DNA of 64,000 nt, taken from Theobroma cacao (lineage: Eukaryota; Streptophyta; Magnoliopsida; Malvales; Malvaceae). Position 1 is the stretch's first letter. Each line of letters starts with the position of its first letter. Of this stretch, positions 1-11,929 are shown piece by piece. A program made the translations under genes and the position numbers. A model generated the notes under the pieces. It saw nothing but the letters and a program-made list of their open reading frames with translations. It did no database searches and had not been told where the DNA came from. The stretch spans positions 37,588,187 to 37,652,186 of the forward strand of contig NC_030851.1 in the NCBI RefSeq assembly GCF_000208745.1. Reading direction: 5' to 3'.

Positions 1-202
1 ACAATGCTCAAACAATATTCATGCTTACTATAAGCAAAAACTTAACAAAATAATTAGTTATCATCGTTGGATATGTAAATCAAATAAATTGGCGCAACTA
101 ACTCTAGTTCAAAATCTTAAAATATGCATAAAATTAAATGATGAAAAAAATTTTAACAAAAATAAACTAACCTAAAAACATTATAAAAACTAATAACAAT
201 AA

Positions 203-219
203 AACCCTCCCCCAAACTT
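203..219 (-). other. Polypurine tract region of the Athila-like element
   Basis: The minus strand reads AAGTTTGGGGGAGGGTTTT after a GGACAATGTGCAATTT stretch. This arrangement is typical downstream of pol in Athila elements and primes plus-strand DNA synthesis. At about 463-440 the minus strand also carries TAGGAGGCAATCTAAG, resembling the conserved sequence at the pol end in this lineage. The remaining 1-200 is AT-rich, non-coding 3' sequence. Confidence 0.55.
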
Positions 220-638
220 AAATTGCACATTGTCCTTAATGTGAAAAGCTAAAAAAAGATAAGAAACATAAACTCCCCTAACAATAGTGGTAGTGCATTG
301 AAAGTTGAATTTTCTTTCTCCTCATTTTCATGCTTTCCTAACCTACATACTCAACAAAACAAGCTAGGGAGAAGTTATAACTATTTATTTAAATAGAAAA
401 ACAAAAACTAACTAAAATAACAACTAAATCTAAAAAGATATAACTTAGATTGCCTCCTAAAAAGTGTTTCTTTGTAGTCAATAGCTTGACTTTGATTGAG
501 GTCTCCATTCACTTTTTAAAAAGTTTTAAGTTTGCATGAAAAAAGCTTGAGGTGTGAAACTAGCCTCCTCCTAAGATGAAGTTGTAGTGGCTTTAACTTA
601 AGATTTGGTGCTTGCGCAACCCAAGGTGGTGGAATAGG

Positions 639-1640
639 CTAACTTTTACCTGACTTCTCAAATTGATTTCTTTTGGAATAATACACTTTTGGTGTAGCAT
701 TCAAAACATGTGTAACATTTCTGAGTTTTTCATTTGCATCTTTTGTTGTTGAATCTTGAACCAAACAAGCTTCAAAAAGTTTCTTTGGATTTTTCATATC
801 AACAGCCTCCCTAGGTAACTCATCAGCTGTATCCACAAAATGAATGGGAGGCACATATGGCATGACTTGTGGTGGTGTAAATACTTCCTCCTCTTACTTA
901 ACTTCTTCATCTTGAACTTAATTGTTGAAAGTATTCTCTTGATCTACTTCACCTCCATCATCTACCACATTCTTGTCATTTACCTCATCAAGATGCTTAT
1001 CGTATTCTTCTCTTCTACGATTAGACTCAATGTCATTTGGTAAAGTTTCCTGAGGCCTATTATTGATGTCATTAATAAGTTGACTCACATATGACTCAAT
1101 ATTTCTCATTGATGCTTCGTTACTTTGAATGACTACATCCATGTTTGCCATGTATGCATTATTCTTGGCCATGTATTGCATTAACAACTCTTCCAAAGTT
1201 GGCTTTTTCTCGGGTATAGTGGCTATAACTTGTGACTAAAAACCATTATGGAAAACAGGTTGTGATGAATATGTAAGACCCTGATCATTACTCCAAGAAA
1301 AATTTGAGTCATTCCACCCTAAGTTTTAACTATTGGAGTATGAATTATTTTACTGTCCATTGAAGTTTCCATCAAATTGCATTGATTCATTATGGGCCAG
1401 ACAGTAATCACTTGAATGCCTATCTCCACAAAGCTCGCATGTCACAAAAGGACTCTGAAAAACATTAACACCTCAGGTGTCAACTTTTTGAGATAAAGCA
1501 TATACTTGAGCAATCAAAACATTAATATCTAATTCATAATCACTAGCAACGCTCCAAGGCACAAATTGTTCAAATGGCAATTGATAGTTATAATAATTCA
1601 TCACCTCAGCCAAAAGTACCTGAAGAACAAAGAAAGAAAA
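639..1640 (-). pseudogene. gag: Athila-type gag C-terminus and pre-protease remnant
   Basis: On the minus strand a zinc knuckle CELCGDRHSSDYC is encoded around 1443-1400, followed by a degenerate YSNS..LGW..SNFSWSN stretch, then PEKKPTLEELLMQYMAKNN near 1215-1160 and a charged region down to about 920. A second open stretch at 863-639 begins MPYVPPIHF, a sequence seen between gag and protease in Athila elements. Several stops and frame changes separate the parts. The gag N-terminal domain is absent: only about 260 bp lie between the primer site and the zinc knuckle, against more than 1 kb normally. No protease active site follows. The product would be structural in an autonomous element; here it is dead. 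Confidence 0.7.
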
Positions 1641-1705
1641 ACTCGAATTAAGATTAATCTATGAATTTTAATATTAGTAAAATAAATAGGAAATACAAAT
1701 CTTTG

Positions 1706-1718
1706 GCAACGGCGTTAA
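1706..1718 (-). promoter_or_regulatory. Primer binding site (tRNA-Asp type) of the Athila-like element
   Basis: The plus-strand ggcaacggcgtta is the reverse complement of a slightly mutated TGGCGCCGTTGCC, the primer binding site usual in Athila elements. It sits about ten bases inside the inferred LTR edge at 1728. Confidence 0.65.
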
Positions 1719-1727
1719 AAACTAGTT

Positions 1728-3356
1728 GTTGATTCTACATACATAAGTATACATATCGAACAAGTAACATAGATAGTAAACCTAAAATCATATCCCATGA
1801 AGATTTGTTCCTAAATCTTCATTAAATACTAAAATTCTAACAAATTAATCTTATACAAGTAACCAAATTTTTTAGAAAACTAATTAAAATAAATTTAAGA
1901 AAACACTATACTAATTAATAAAAACTAAAAATTCACTAGAGAAAGGCAATAGATTAAAGCCTAGGATTATGAATTCATTCAACACTTCATCTTATACCAG
2001 CTTCTCTTATTGTTTACACTCAAGGGTGGTTGTACTAACCTAAAATCCAAAGCTATGTACAAATCTCCGTCGAGATGCTTGCACAAATACCTAACTTAAT
2101 TGGGTCACTATATGTCTATAAGAATCAATTAAATAAGGTTCATTAAGCTAGTGTTCTAATTTGAGTATGTATGGAAATTGGCACATGTCTATTCAAATTG
2201 CAAATTAGATCACCTAAGTGACGTAAACATATACTATTCAAACCTTAGTCCAATCTAAAATCTCTTTGCCGACTCTAAATTAGATTCATTGATCACTTAA
2301 TTGTTAGCCACGCAATTAAAAGTATTAAGAACATATTTGAATAAGCAAAACTATACACATTCATAGTAAATAAAAAAATAAAAATATTCAAATTGCATAT
2401 TGAAATCCACCAAAATCCTAGAATAATTGTTTAGCTCATAATATCTACTAAAACTTCATTGAAATAAAATTAGCCATTAATCCAAGTCAAGATAATAAGA
2501 AAAACACAAAAGTAGAGAGAGAAAACTAATAGTTGAAGCTTTGTGATTTTGATTCTCCCTCAAATATCTTGCTTTCTTGCTTTGTTTTTTACTCTTTTTC
2601 TCCAAAGAAATTGTTTGTTGCCTTTTACATTCAAAACCTTTTAAAATGGCCCTTTAAATAAGCTCCAAAAGCCCTAATTTCTAAGATCCCATCAAGAACA
2701 GATTTTTGGTAACTCGTCGGGCGCCACAACGCCCTACTCTTGGGTGGCATTATGGTGCTCCTTTCTTACGCTATCATCTTGTGACATGATTTTTTCCTTC
2801 TTCCAAGCAGAACCCAATAAAGTGGTAAACATGAAAGTTATATCCCTGTCTCTTAGCTTTCCAATTGATAAAGAATCATATCATTTGGACTTATTAATTG
2901 AAAGATATGCTCAAAATACTGCATCATGTTCATTCTATGCAAGCTACTATAGTGCTCCAAATTAAACAAGGATTTTGACCATCATCCGATCAGAACTAGG
3001 CAAAGTGGTAAACAAATGTTGTACCCCTTCCTCTTATCTTTCCATTAGTATAGGAATCATCTCATTTGGACTTCTTTAGAGTGAGTTATGGTCAAAATAC
3101 CAGAATATATTCAGAAAATTCTACACTTAATCATCCTTGCTCGATTCACCTCTACGAAGTTTTATGCACTTGCACACCTTTAAAATAAGGACTAAATCAA
3201 TGATAAATCAAATTAAGACTTTTAACATAAATATGATCTAAAATTACTAAAATTAAACTTAATAACGAAAAGCATAAAAACAACCTAAAATAATTTTAAA
3301 ACATAGGGACTTAGATATTTTTAATAATCAAACTATGGCAAAACAACTCTATATCA
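1728..3356 (-). repeat. Probable 5' LTR of the Athila-like element
   Basis: The segment ends on the plus strand in ...atatca at 3356 (minus-strand start TGATATAG) and starts near 1728 with TG (minus-strand end CA), directly beside the primer binding site. No coding sequence is seen in it; it is AT-rich. Its partner LTR is not in the window, so the boundaries rest on the TG..CA ends, the primer site, and the resumption of Tekay LTR homology after about 3370. The adjacent tagag (3357-3361) may be the target duplication but cannot be verified here. Confidence 0.55.
2807..3115 (-). repeat. Tandem duplication inside the Athila-like LTR
   Basis: Two related blocks, about 2807-2940 and 2990-3115, share the order aagtggtaaac, a tctta-ctttcca stretch, aatcat-tcatttggactt, and a tcaaaatac ending. 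They look like a diverged direct duplication of about 130 bp units with a 50-bp spacer. Confidence 0.6.
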
Positions 3357-4636
3357 TAGAGTTATCATCCATCGATACATTGAAGGATGTATCGATAGAT
3401 TTGCATAAAGATGAACATCTATCGATACATTGTGAAATGTATTGGTAAATTTGAAGCAAAAAGTGCCCAAGGGAAAAAGTATCAATAGATTTCCCCCATG
3501 TATTGATACATGTAGGGCAACGAGCATTCTGCCTCATTTCTATTAATACATTGCTTAATGTGTTGCTAGATTTAGATGAAATCTGTGCAAATGTATTGAT
3601 ACATTCCCACATGTACTGGTACATCATTCGATGTTGACAAAAATAAAAAGGGTTTTAGGCCATCTAATCATTTTAAAGCTAACCTTAAACCCCTTTCTCT
3701 CTACCACCCCAAAAATCAAATGGATTTTTGTATCCATTTAGAGTGAATTAGAGCTAGGGAAACTCCTTTAGAGGTAAGATTACACCTTTTTACCTATTAA
3801 TTTTTAATTTAATCGGTTAATAACCAAGAAATTCGATTTATTCTAGCTTTGGTGACTCCCCCTCGATTTGCTAGAATTTGAGAGCTTAGATTTGTGCAAC
3901 CCAACTTTTAAGGTATGAGTTCTACTCATTGTTGAAGGATTTAAGATTGTATGTTGGATTGCTAAGAATTTAGTTATTTATGAAAAGTTGGGTATTTTCA
4001 ATAGCCATGAATATATTTATATTTTAACGTTTTGATGTGTTTTAAGGGACGAATTAAGCTATTTGACTTGTTCGTGAGCTAGAGAATGACTGGACGCTGA
4101 AGTTGAGCTAAGCGGTGGGAGTGCCTCTAATTGCCACTATGAGAAAGTTTAATTAAAATGCATGTGATGCATGGCGCATGATAGATGCATTGCCTTGGTA
4201 CTAATATATGTATGTAGGACTAAATGAACATGCTTAAGCTAAAGAACACTTATATATGAACAAATAGATTTTGGCATCCAATAGGTCCCCATCCCATTTG
4301 GTCACTCCATTGAGTTTGTCATGAGCTTCTACCCTCGATATATTTATTTTATATGTAGGCATGTTGTGCCATTGAACTTGTTTAAGGGTTATAAAGTATG
4401 AACCTGTTTGTTGGCCAATGTACGACTTTATAAATATTGTATTAAGTATGATGTATGCACAATGTGTCAAGGGTGATTTTATGTATTTGAATTTAAGTTA
4501 TATTATGAGAATATTTTATGCATAAGTCCCTTGGCTATATGGTATGTGATTAAATTTCTTAGGCTTGTTCAGTCTCACGGGCCTTACCTGCTAGACTCAT
4601 GTGTCTGTCGCAGACCCATAGGTTTAGGTTCTGACA
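3357..4636 (+). repeat. Tekay 5' LTR, truncated at its start
   Basis: Homology with the 3' LTR begins near 3370 (aaggatgtatcgatagattt, compare 10131) and covers 3370-3850 and 4250-4636. About 400 bp corresponding to 9719-10125 is missing on the left, as expected if the Athila-like element inserted here. The middle (about 3858-4253) has no counterpart in the 3' LTR. It contains several copies of TGTATCGATACA-like palindromes (3370-3610) and ends ctgaca immediately before the primer site. Confidence 0.8.
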
Positions 4637-4640
4637 AAGT

Positions 4641-4652
4641 TGGTATCAGAAC
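4641..4652 (+). promoter_or_regulatory. Primer binding site, initiator-tRNA-Met type (Tekay element)
   Basis: tggtatcagaac is one change from the standard TGGTATCAGAGC complementary to initiator tRNA-Met, and lies four bases after the LTR end. Confidence 0.85.
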
Positions 4653-4930
4653 GCCTAGGTTTAAAGTGTCTTAAGTAATCTTTTGTCTATCAATGAAGTG
4701 TCAAAATTAGTGTAAAATCTTATTCATGATTAGTGATTGCAGCCTATATTGTAAACGAGAGTCTACACAAACTCCTTAGTATTTACGAAGCTAATTCTTT
4801 GAACCCTGAATTTAAAAATTTTGAACTCAATATTGCTTTGTCTTAGTATAGGATAACGCTCAAGATAAGAGCTGCCTCAAGGATCACGGGAGAACTAGAT
4901 ACCTCGAAAGAACCTATAGAACAACCATGC

Positions 4931-6240
4931 ATGTCCACGTCAAGGAGTCATAGCCGAAGTAGAGTAGCTAGACACACTAGAAATGTGGAACCCAATTGCA
5001 TGTATACAGGGGATGAGAATATGGGAGTTGGAGATGACTACTCTGCAAGAGGAGGTGTCACCCTAGAGGATTTGGTAGTAGGATTGCAAAGTTTGGCTAA
5101 TGAATTTGCTGAGTTCCATAATAGAGGACAGGCATAATTCGAGGAATGGGTTGATTCTAGTTCACAAGATCTAGACTACATGCCTCAATGTTAACATCAG
5201 AGAGGGGCTATTGAGGTTATTTTGGCATATTTTATGAAGTTAAAGCCCCCGTCTTTCATTGGTTCAGATGTGGAGAAAGATCCATAAAGATTTCTAGAAG
5301 ATATAGAGTGTATTTGTTCAGTTTTGGGATACTCCACACATCGATTAGCGGAATTAGTAGGATTCAAATTGAAAGATGTGGCCAGAATATGGTTTATGTC
5401 ACGCAACAAAAGTACACCATCTAGTTTAGCCCCAATGACATGGGAAGAATTTGTCTAAGCTTTCTTGGATCACTTTTTGCTTGAAAGCATGAGAGACGCA
5501 AAGGCACAAGAATTCGAGACATTGATACAGACCCTAGACATGATGGTGACAAAGTATGATGTACACCCAATTATCAAGATATGTTCCTAACTTGGTCTTA
5601 ACTAAGCAAAAGAGGATCAAGAGATTTATTATGGGACTAATTGAGCTGTTGTTTAGAGCTCTTGCCACCTAGAAGTTTGCCTCATATATGGTAGTGGTGG
5701 ATACGGTTAAAATGATTGAAACCAAAAGAATGGAATCTAAATTGGAAAAAGCTAAGGGTCGGAGAGCTTGGACACAAGGCCAACAAAGTCATAGAGATTA
5801 TAGCACGACTAAGAGTCCAACATTTATACGCCATCAAAGTCATGAGGGAACCACTCTTACACGCTAGCTACCCAAGAATAGTGATTCATTTAGGCCACGT
5901 TCTATACGAGAGCAATCTAGCGGAGCATCCAACTTTGAGCCCAAATTAAAGGGTGTTTATGTAATTACCATGGGAAGGCACATGGTGGACTGTGGCATAA
6001 AGTAGTTGGATTTTGTTTTGGACGTAGCCAATTTGGACATTTGATGAAAAATTGCCCAATACAAAGGCAATCGGTGGAGGTTGAGCATAGATATGGGAGA
6101 CAAGTGTCAAATACTCCATCTAAAATGGCACCGACTAGGAGAAATGTTAGAGGTTACAAAGATGAGGGCATAGCCTCAACGTCTCAAGGTAAATCGGCAT
6201 AACCAGGTAATGTTGGTGGAGGTCAAGCGTCAATGTTTTC
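4931..6240 (+). pseudogene. gag: Tekay gag remnant
   Basis: The reading starts MSTSRSHSRSRVARH and runs, with an in-frame stop at about 5135, into a retrotransposon-gag domain: KLKPPSFIGSDVEKDP, FLEDIECICSVLGYS, VGFKLKDVARIWF, then TWEEFV with a stop. A degenerate zinc knuckle near 6016-6057 reads CFGRSQFGHLMKNC; one of the usual cysteines is changed. It is followed by a basic, serine-rich linker. Gag would form the virus-like particle core and bind RNA. Multiple stops and frame changes make it non-functional. Confidence 0.75.
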
Positions 6241-6245
6241 TTTGA

Positions 6246-6553
6246 CACTGTAAGATGCTCAAACTTCTAATGTAATGGTCATAAGTACACTTCCTATTTA
6301 TGGTACCGAAATTTTAGTTTTATTTGATCTCAAATTAATACATTCTTTTGTGTCACCATACTTTATATCGAAACTGAATAGGTTTTATATTAGTATGGAT
6401 GAATCCTTGACTGTGACTTCCCCTTTAAAAAAAGTGTTTATGGTTAAGTATATGTATAAGTCCTGTGTGGTCTGTATTAAAAATAAGGACACATTAACAA
6501 ACTTCATGTTGCTGCTCACTTTGGACTTTGATGTGATATTGAGAATGGACTAA
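6246..6553 (+). pseudogene. Tekay aspartic protease remnant
   Basis: An open stretch from 6275 contains IYGTEILVLFD then LKLIHSFVSPYF. In the family this is an active site of the form D-S-G-S/A-T-H-SF; here the catalytic Asp is kept but the following residues read L-K-L-I, so catalytic geometry is lost. The changes fit C-to-T and G-to-A transitions. The domain continues to LDFDVILRMD, where the usual ILGMDWL motif is mutated and then stops. Confidence 0.75.
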
Positions 6554-6704
6554 AGTAGACTGCTACCTTAAGCTTATGAACTTTAAATTCCCAGGGGAAC
6601 CTTCGTTTATAATTTATGGGCATAACAGTCTAATGTTTGCAAAAATTGTGGCGTATATTGTCGTTAGACAAATGCCATGGCAAAAAGGATAAAGGTATCT
6701 AACA

Positions 6705-8100
6705 ATGGCAAGAGATGCTTCATTGGATGAAAGGAGTATGGATTTTGTACTGGTAGTAGGTGAATATTCAGATGTGTTTCTAGATGAACTGCCCGAATTA
6801 CCCCTTGAAAGGGAGATTGAATTTTATATTGATTTGACTTCAAATACAAAGCCAATTTCTATACCTCCTTATCAAATGGCACTAACTGAATTATGAGAAC
6901 TTAAGGAAAAATTAGAGGATTTATTGAACAAGGGCTTTATACGCCCAAGTGTCTCTCCTTGGGGAGCTCTAGTGCTGTTTGTTAAAAAGAAGAATGGTAG
7001 CCTGCAGTTGTGTATTGACTACCGACAACTCAATAAGGTGACAATAAATAATAAGTATCCACTCCCGAGGATCGATAATTTATTTGACAAGTTGTAGAGT
7101 GCAATATGTTTTTCTAAGATTAATTTACTCTTGAGATATCACCAATTGAGAATACGAGAAAGTGATATACCTTAGACAGCGTTTTGCACACCCTATAGAC
7201 ATTATGAAAATTTCTGGTGATGTTGTTTAAACTCATTAATGCCCCTACAGCTTTTGTGGACTTAATGAATAGAGTGTTTCAAGCATATTTGGATAAGTTT
7301 GTGGTCGTATTTATAGACGACATATTATTGTATTCTAAAAGCCCAAAGGAACATGCGCTGCACTTAAGAATCATGTTGTGAATGTTGAGAGAGCTTAAAT
7401 TATATGCTAAATTTTTTAAGGGTAAATTTTGGTTGAGTAAAGTCAATTTCTTGAGACATGTGTCTAAGAAATGGCTACAAGTTTTTCCTAGTAAAGTAAA
7501 AGATGTGAAAAATTGACCAAGGCCAACATCTGGAACAAAAGTTAGGAATTTTCTGGATTTAACTAGGTATTACAAATGTTTTGTGTAAGATTTTTCTAAG
7601 ATTGCATCCTCTTTGACAAGACTAACTCAGAAAGTAGTTAAGTTTGATTGGTCCAATACATGTGAGGCTAGTTTCAAAGGCTTAAGGCCTGTCTCACTTC
7701 CACACCTATGTCGAGCCTACCATGTGGATCTAAAAACTATAAAGTGTATTATGATGCATAATGGATTGGATTAGGTTGCATGTTAATGCAACATGAAAAA
7801 TTTATAGCATACGCCTCTTGATAATTAAGGAGGCATGAACAAAACTACCATACGCAAGAGCTGGAGATGGCAGCGTTCATATTTTCTTCAAAAATTTGGA
7901 GTTATTATTTGTATGGAAAGACCTGCGAAGTATAAACTAATCATAAAAGCTTAAAGGATATATTTCAACACAGAGATTTGAATTTGAGATAGCATAGGTG
8001 GTTGGAGTTATTGAAAGATTATGACTACACCATACACTACCATCTCAGCAACGCAAATGTGGTGGCGAATACCCTTAGCTGAAAGTCGATAGGGAGTTTA
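6705..8100 (+). pseudogene. pol: Tekay reverse transcriptase and RNase H remnant
   Basis: Motifs in order: EYSDVFLDELPELPLEREIEF (pre-RT) near 6765, [20 protein letters not shown] near 6920, [20 protein letters not shown] near 7013, the polymerase motif [10 protein letters not shown] near 7311, a thumb region with FLDLTRYY near 7553, and RNase H sequence to about 8090. Stops occur at about 6895, 7096 and 7174, and there are frameshifts around 7200-7300. The domain order is RT then RNase H, as in Ty3/gypsy pol. Confidence 0.8.
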
Positions 8101-8289
8101 GCACATGTAACTGTGAAAAGATGATCCTTGGTTCAAAGTTTGTATGATTTGGGCAATATGACAGTACATTTTGAGGATAATAATTCAAACACCTTATTAG
8201 CATATTTTAGAGTCCGACCAATGATTTTAGATCGGATTAAAGCTGCCTAGGACCAGGATGAATATTTGGTGAAAATATTTAGGGACATG

Positions 8290-9652
8290 AGTAAAGATAG
8301 AGCTTGAGACTTTGTGTACAACACTAATGGCTTAACTAGATTTCAATTAGGAGTTTACGTGTCGTATATGGATGGTTTGAGAAATGAGATTTTCGAAAAG
8401 GCTCACGTTGTAGCCTATGTGATACATCCCGGAGCCACTAAGATGTATCATGATTTGAAGTTTGCTTACCGATGGCCAAGATTAAAGAAAGACATGACGA
8501 AATACGTCTCTAAGTGTTTAACTTCTTAGCACATGAAAACTGAACATCAAAGACCTTCAAGACTGCTACAACCGTTATCGATACCCGATTGGAAGTAGGA
8601 CCATGTGGCAAGGAACTTTGTGATGGGTTTACCACAAACTAAGGGAAGCTATGATGCTATTTGGGTAACAATAGATTGGCTAACTAAGTCAGCTCACTTG
8701 TTGTCGGTCAAGACTAAATATGAAGCAGCTTGGTATGCCTAAATTTATATCAATGGGATTGTAAGGCTACATGGTGTTTCGATAATGATAGTGTTTGACA
8801 GAGAACTGCAATTCACAAGTTAGTTTTGGAGGAAACTATAAAAGACCTTAAGAACAAGATTGAATTTTAGTACAACATTCCACCCATAGACGGATGGTTA
8901 ATCTAAATGCACCATTTAGACATTCGAAGATATGTTGAGAGCAATTATTCTCGACTTTGGAGTCTCATGGGATCATTATTTGCATTTCATCGAGTTTGCA
9001 TATAACAATAGCTACCAAGCCACGATTTGTATGGCTTCGTATGAGGCTCTACATGGATGAAAATGTAGGTCACCCATTGGTTGGCTTGAAGTTGGGGAGC
9101 GAGAACTCTTAGGACCAGAAATAGTCCAAGAAGCTGAGTGAAGTATCCATGTGATACGAGAAAGAATGCTAACAGCTCAAAATTGCCAGAAATCTTACAT
9201 CGATTATCGACGCCAACCTTTGGAGTTTGAGGTTGACGACTATGTGTTTTTGAAAATCTCACCAACCAAAGGAGTTAAGAGATTCAAAAAGAAAGGGAAA
9301 CTGAGCCATAAGTACATCGAACCCTTTGAGGTGCTAAAGTGTGTTGGCGCAATTGCTTATCACTTGGTGTTGCTGCCTAATTTGTCCGATGTTCATCTAA
9401 TTTATCATGTATCCATACTTAGGAAATATGTTTCTGATCCTTCGCATGTGATACAATATGATGAAGTCCAATTACAAGACAGACTTAGTTATAAAGAACT
9501 GCCTATAGCCATGTTGGATCGGCAACTAAAATGACTTCGCTCCAAGGACATTGCTACGATGAAGGTATTATGGCAAAGCCATTCAATTGAGAAAGCCACA
9601 TGGGAGCTTAAAGAGGAAATGCAAGAAAAATATCCCCACCTTTTTAAGGTTT
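8290..9652 (+). pseudogene. pol: Tekay integrase with C-terminal chromodomain, remnant
   Basis: The HHCC zinc-binding region (HVVAYVIHPGATKMYHDLK) is near 8405-8460, with degraded Cys positions. The DDE core starts near 8620 (FVMGLPQTKGSYDAIWVTID) and continues with stops to about 9060. The 127-residue open stretch at 9151-9534 holds YRRQPLEFEVDDYVFLKISP, then a C-terminal beta domain and YHVSILRKY. It ends with LDRQLK, a stop, then a chromo-type segment ending EKYPHLF near 9651. In chromoviruses this tail directs integration to particular chromatin. Many stops make it non-functional. Confidence 0.8.
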
Positions 9653-9705
9653 GACATATGTTTTGACTTGTGGTGTGTAATTAAATTCAAGGATGAATTT
9701 CCTAT

Positions 9706-9718
9706 AAGGAGGAGAGAA
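9706..9718 (+). other. Polypurine tract of the Tekay element
   Basis: aaggaggagagaa directly precedes the 3' LTR start tgtaacaccc at 9719. It follows a GGATGAATTT stretch common at this place in the lineage. Confidence 0.8.
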
Positions 9719-11096
9719 TGTAACACCCTAATTTTCAATGGAAACTAAGTTAACGAAGGATTATTTATAAAACATATTGAGTCTTGAGGGGTTTGATGAT
9801 ATGTTAAGTATGCCAAGTGTATGGGAATATGAATATTGACACTTAGGCAAATTTTTATGAAAATATGTGATAAATCCAATGGCTTGAGGTTTTGATTCAA
9901 GTTTTAAGTGATATTCGAGGATATATGTGTATGGATTTGAGTTATATGAATAGTTTGTAGTGTGATATCAACAAGGAATGATTTTAGAGTGATAAGTTTA
10001 GATTTTTAGAAATTTTGGAAGCTAAAAATCTGTCTAAGGGGAAAAATGTATCGATACATTCCCTAATGAATCAATACATTTTTAGCAGAATGAATAATAT
10101 AAAGCGTACAAGAGATTTTCTATAAGTACATTTAAGGATGTATCAATAGATTTGAATAAGGATGAAAATCTATCGATACATTATCAAATATATCAATAGA
10201 TTTGAAACAGAGAGCACCTAGTGGAAAAAGTATTGATAGATTTCCTCTATGTATCAAGACATGTAGGGCAGTGAGCATTCTACCTCATTTTTATTGATAC
10301 ATTGGGCAATGTATCATAGATTTAGACAAAATCTGTGCAAATTTATTGAAACATCATTACGTATTGGCAAAAATAAAAAAGGTTTCGGGCTATCTGCCTA
10401 TTTTAAAACAAACCCTAAACCCTTTTCTCTCTCTACCACCCCAAAAACCTTCACTCTTGAACATATTTTTGGAGCCATTTAGAGTGAATTGGACCTTAAA
10501 AAACTTCTTTAGAGGTAAGATTACACCTTTTTATTGATTGATTTTCAATTTAATCAGTTAATAACCAAGAAATTTGATTTATTTCAACTTTGGTGAATCG
10601 TGGATGATGTGACATAGCCTCGAAAAAGGTAGAGATAGATTTGATTTGATATGACACTCTGGCAACTAAAATGTGCCTACAAAGTATAACATTAATTGGC
10701 TTTAAGGATAAGCTTAATGGAAATGTACTCTTTGTGGAAATTTCATAAGAATGACTAATATGCCCTTAATATTGGAAATGCTTGTTAGAGCACTTTGTTA
10801 GCATTGAGGATGCTACATATGTGTATTTATGTGTATGTGTGTGTGTGTCTTTTATCTACACCCCTCAATGAGTATTAGATGACTCACTTATTTTTGTGCC
10901 ATGTGCAGATAATAGCTCACTAGTCAGGGAGTGGCAAAGGTTATCTGTAGACAAATCGATTTTGGCATCCGATAGGTCCCCATCCCATTTGGTCACTCCA
11001 TTGAGTTTGTCACAAGCTTTCAACCTTGGTATATTTGTTTTCTACGTAGGCACATTGTGCCATTGAACTTGTGTAAGGGTTGTAAAGTACGAAACT
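9719..11096 (+). repeat. Tekay 3' LTR, part 1 (before the nested insertion)
   Basis: Starts tgtaacaccctaatt after the polypurine tract. Positions about 10125-10590 match 3370-3850 of the 5' LTR, including clustered TGTATCGATACA-like palindromes; about 10951-11096 match 4253-4400. The intervening core 10596-10950 is unrelated to the 5' LTR core and includes a (tg)n run at 10828-10850. The match stops at 11096 and resumes at 30106. The duplicated aaact (11092-11096) is the inferred target site of the inserted solo LTR. Confidence 0.8.
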
Positions 11097-11929
11097 TGCC
11101 ACCACCCGGTACTCCCTTCGAGCCCGTGACAACCGTCGCGACATCCCGATAGACATTCATTGCCCAAAATGCCAACCGGAACCTCGTAAGGGTTTAATAT
11201 CAGTTTTCGCACCTCCCCTGTGAGCTACAGTTGTTAAGTATCATGTTTTGAAAGATTATAAACTATTTCTAAATCAAAACAATAGAAAAATAATTTTTTT
11301 TCTCACATGGGCATTTTGGTCATTTTTTCCCAAAAATCTCGAAACTAGCTAAAAATGTAGTGTGCGAGTAAAAAACACATATTTCATAATCAAAAATAAG
11401 TTTAGATGTCAAAAACATTCATTTGAAATGAAATTATAGCTATTTGAATATAATAAAAATATTCAATAAAATATTTTATTTTCTTATAAAATAATATTTA
11501 TAGAGCTATCGGTAAATAATTTTTGTAGTATAAAAGCTAAATAAATTCATACATACTGTAATACAGATAACCAAAGCATAAAATTTAATTTACAATGACA
11601 CGTGGGCCCACGAACGACCAAAAGTATCAAAAGCGGTAAACCTACAGTTTTTGAGGATGCAAATCCAACTGTAGCCCTCAACAAAGTGAGCTATCTATCG
11701 ACTATCCTGAGCCTAAAAGGGGTGAAAATGAGGGTGGTGAGATTACATAATCCTAGTAAGTAAACAAATATCATCTAAAATATCTAAAGCTGAGTAAATG
11801 GAGACAGATAAAATAGTTTAACATACTGTAATTCATCACCTTTCAACTCATTTCCACCAAATAAAATCAATTTATATAAATCGAGTAATCAACATGGCTT
11901 ATGAATTTCTTAAAACTTTGGCTCGTACT
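11097..11929 (-). repeat. Probable solo LTR inside Tekay 3' LTR, part A
   Basis: Begins TGCCACCACCC at 11097 and is interrupted at 11929 by the Tat/Ogre element. With part B (27961-30105) it forms a ~2.98-kb non-coding unit with TG..CA ends, flanked by aaact and aaacc. Orientation is inferred as minus because the other end reads TGTCAAGCTCGG on that strand. No gag or pol sequence was seen in either part, hence solo LTR. Family not identified. Confidence 0.6.

Larger units (their letters stand above)
1..3356 (-). mobile_element. Athila-like Ty3/gypsy element, internally deleted, left end outside window
   Basis: Read on the minus strand, this holds in order a probable 5' LTR (3356-1728), a primer binding site resembling the complement of tRNA-Asp (about 1718-1706), a short gag remnant with a zinc knuckle, pre-protease sequence, and a G-rich polypurine tract at about 219-203. 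The order and the style of gag and polypurine tract are those of plant Athila elements. Only about 1.5 kb separates the primer site from the polypurine tract and no RT, RNase H or integrase is seen, so most of gag-pol is missing. It appears to have inserted into the 5' LTR of the plus-strand Tekay element, whose recognisable sequence starts just after 3356. The second LTR should lie left of the window. Confidence 0.7.

Noticed and set aside
4234..4470. 78-codon minus-strand frame
   Set aside because: Lies inside the Tekay LTR antisense to the element, with no domain.
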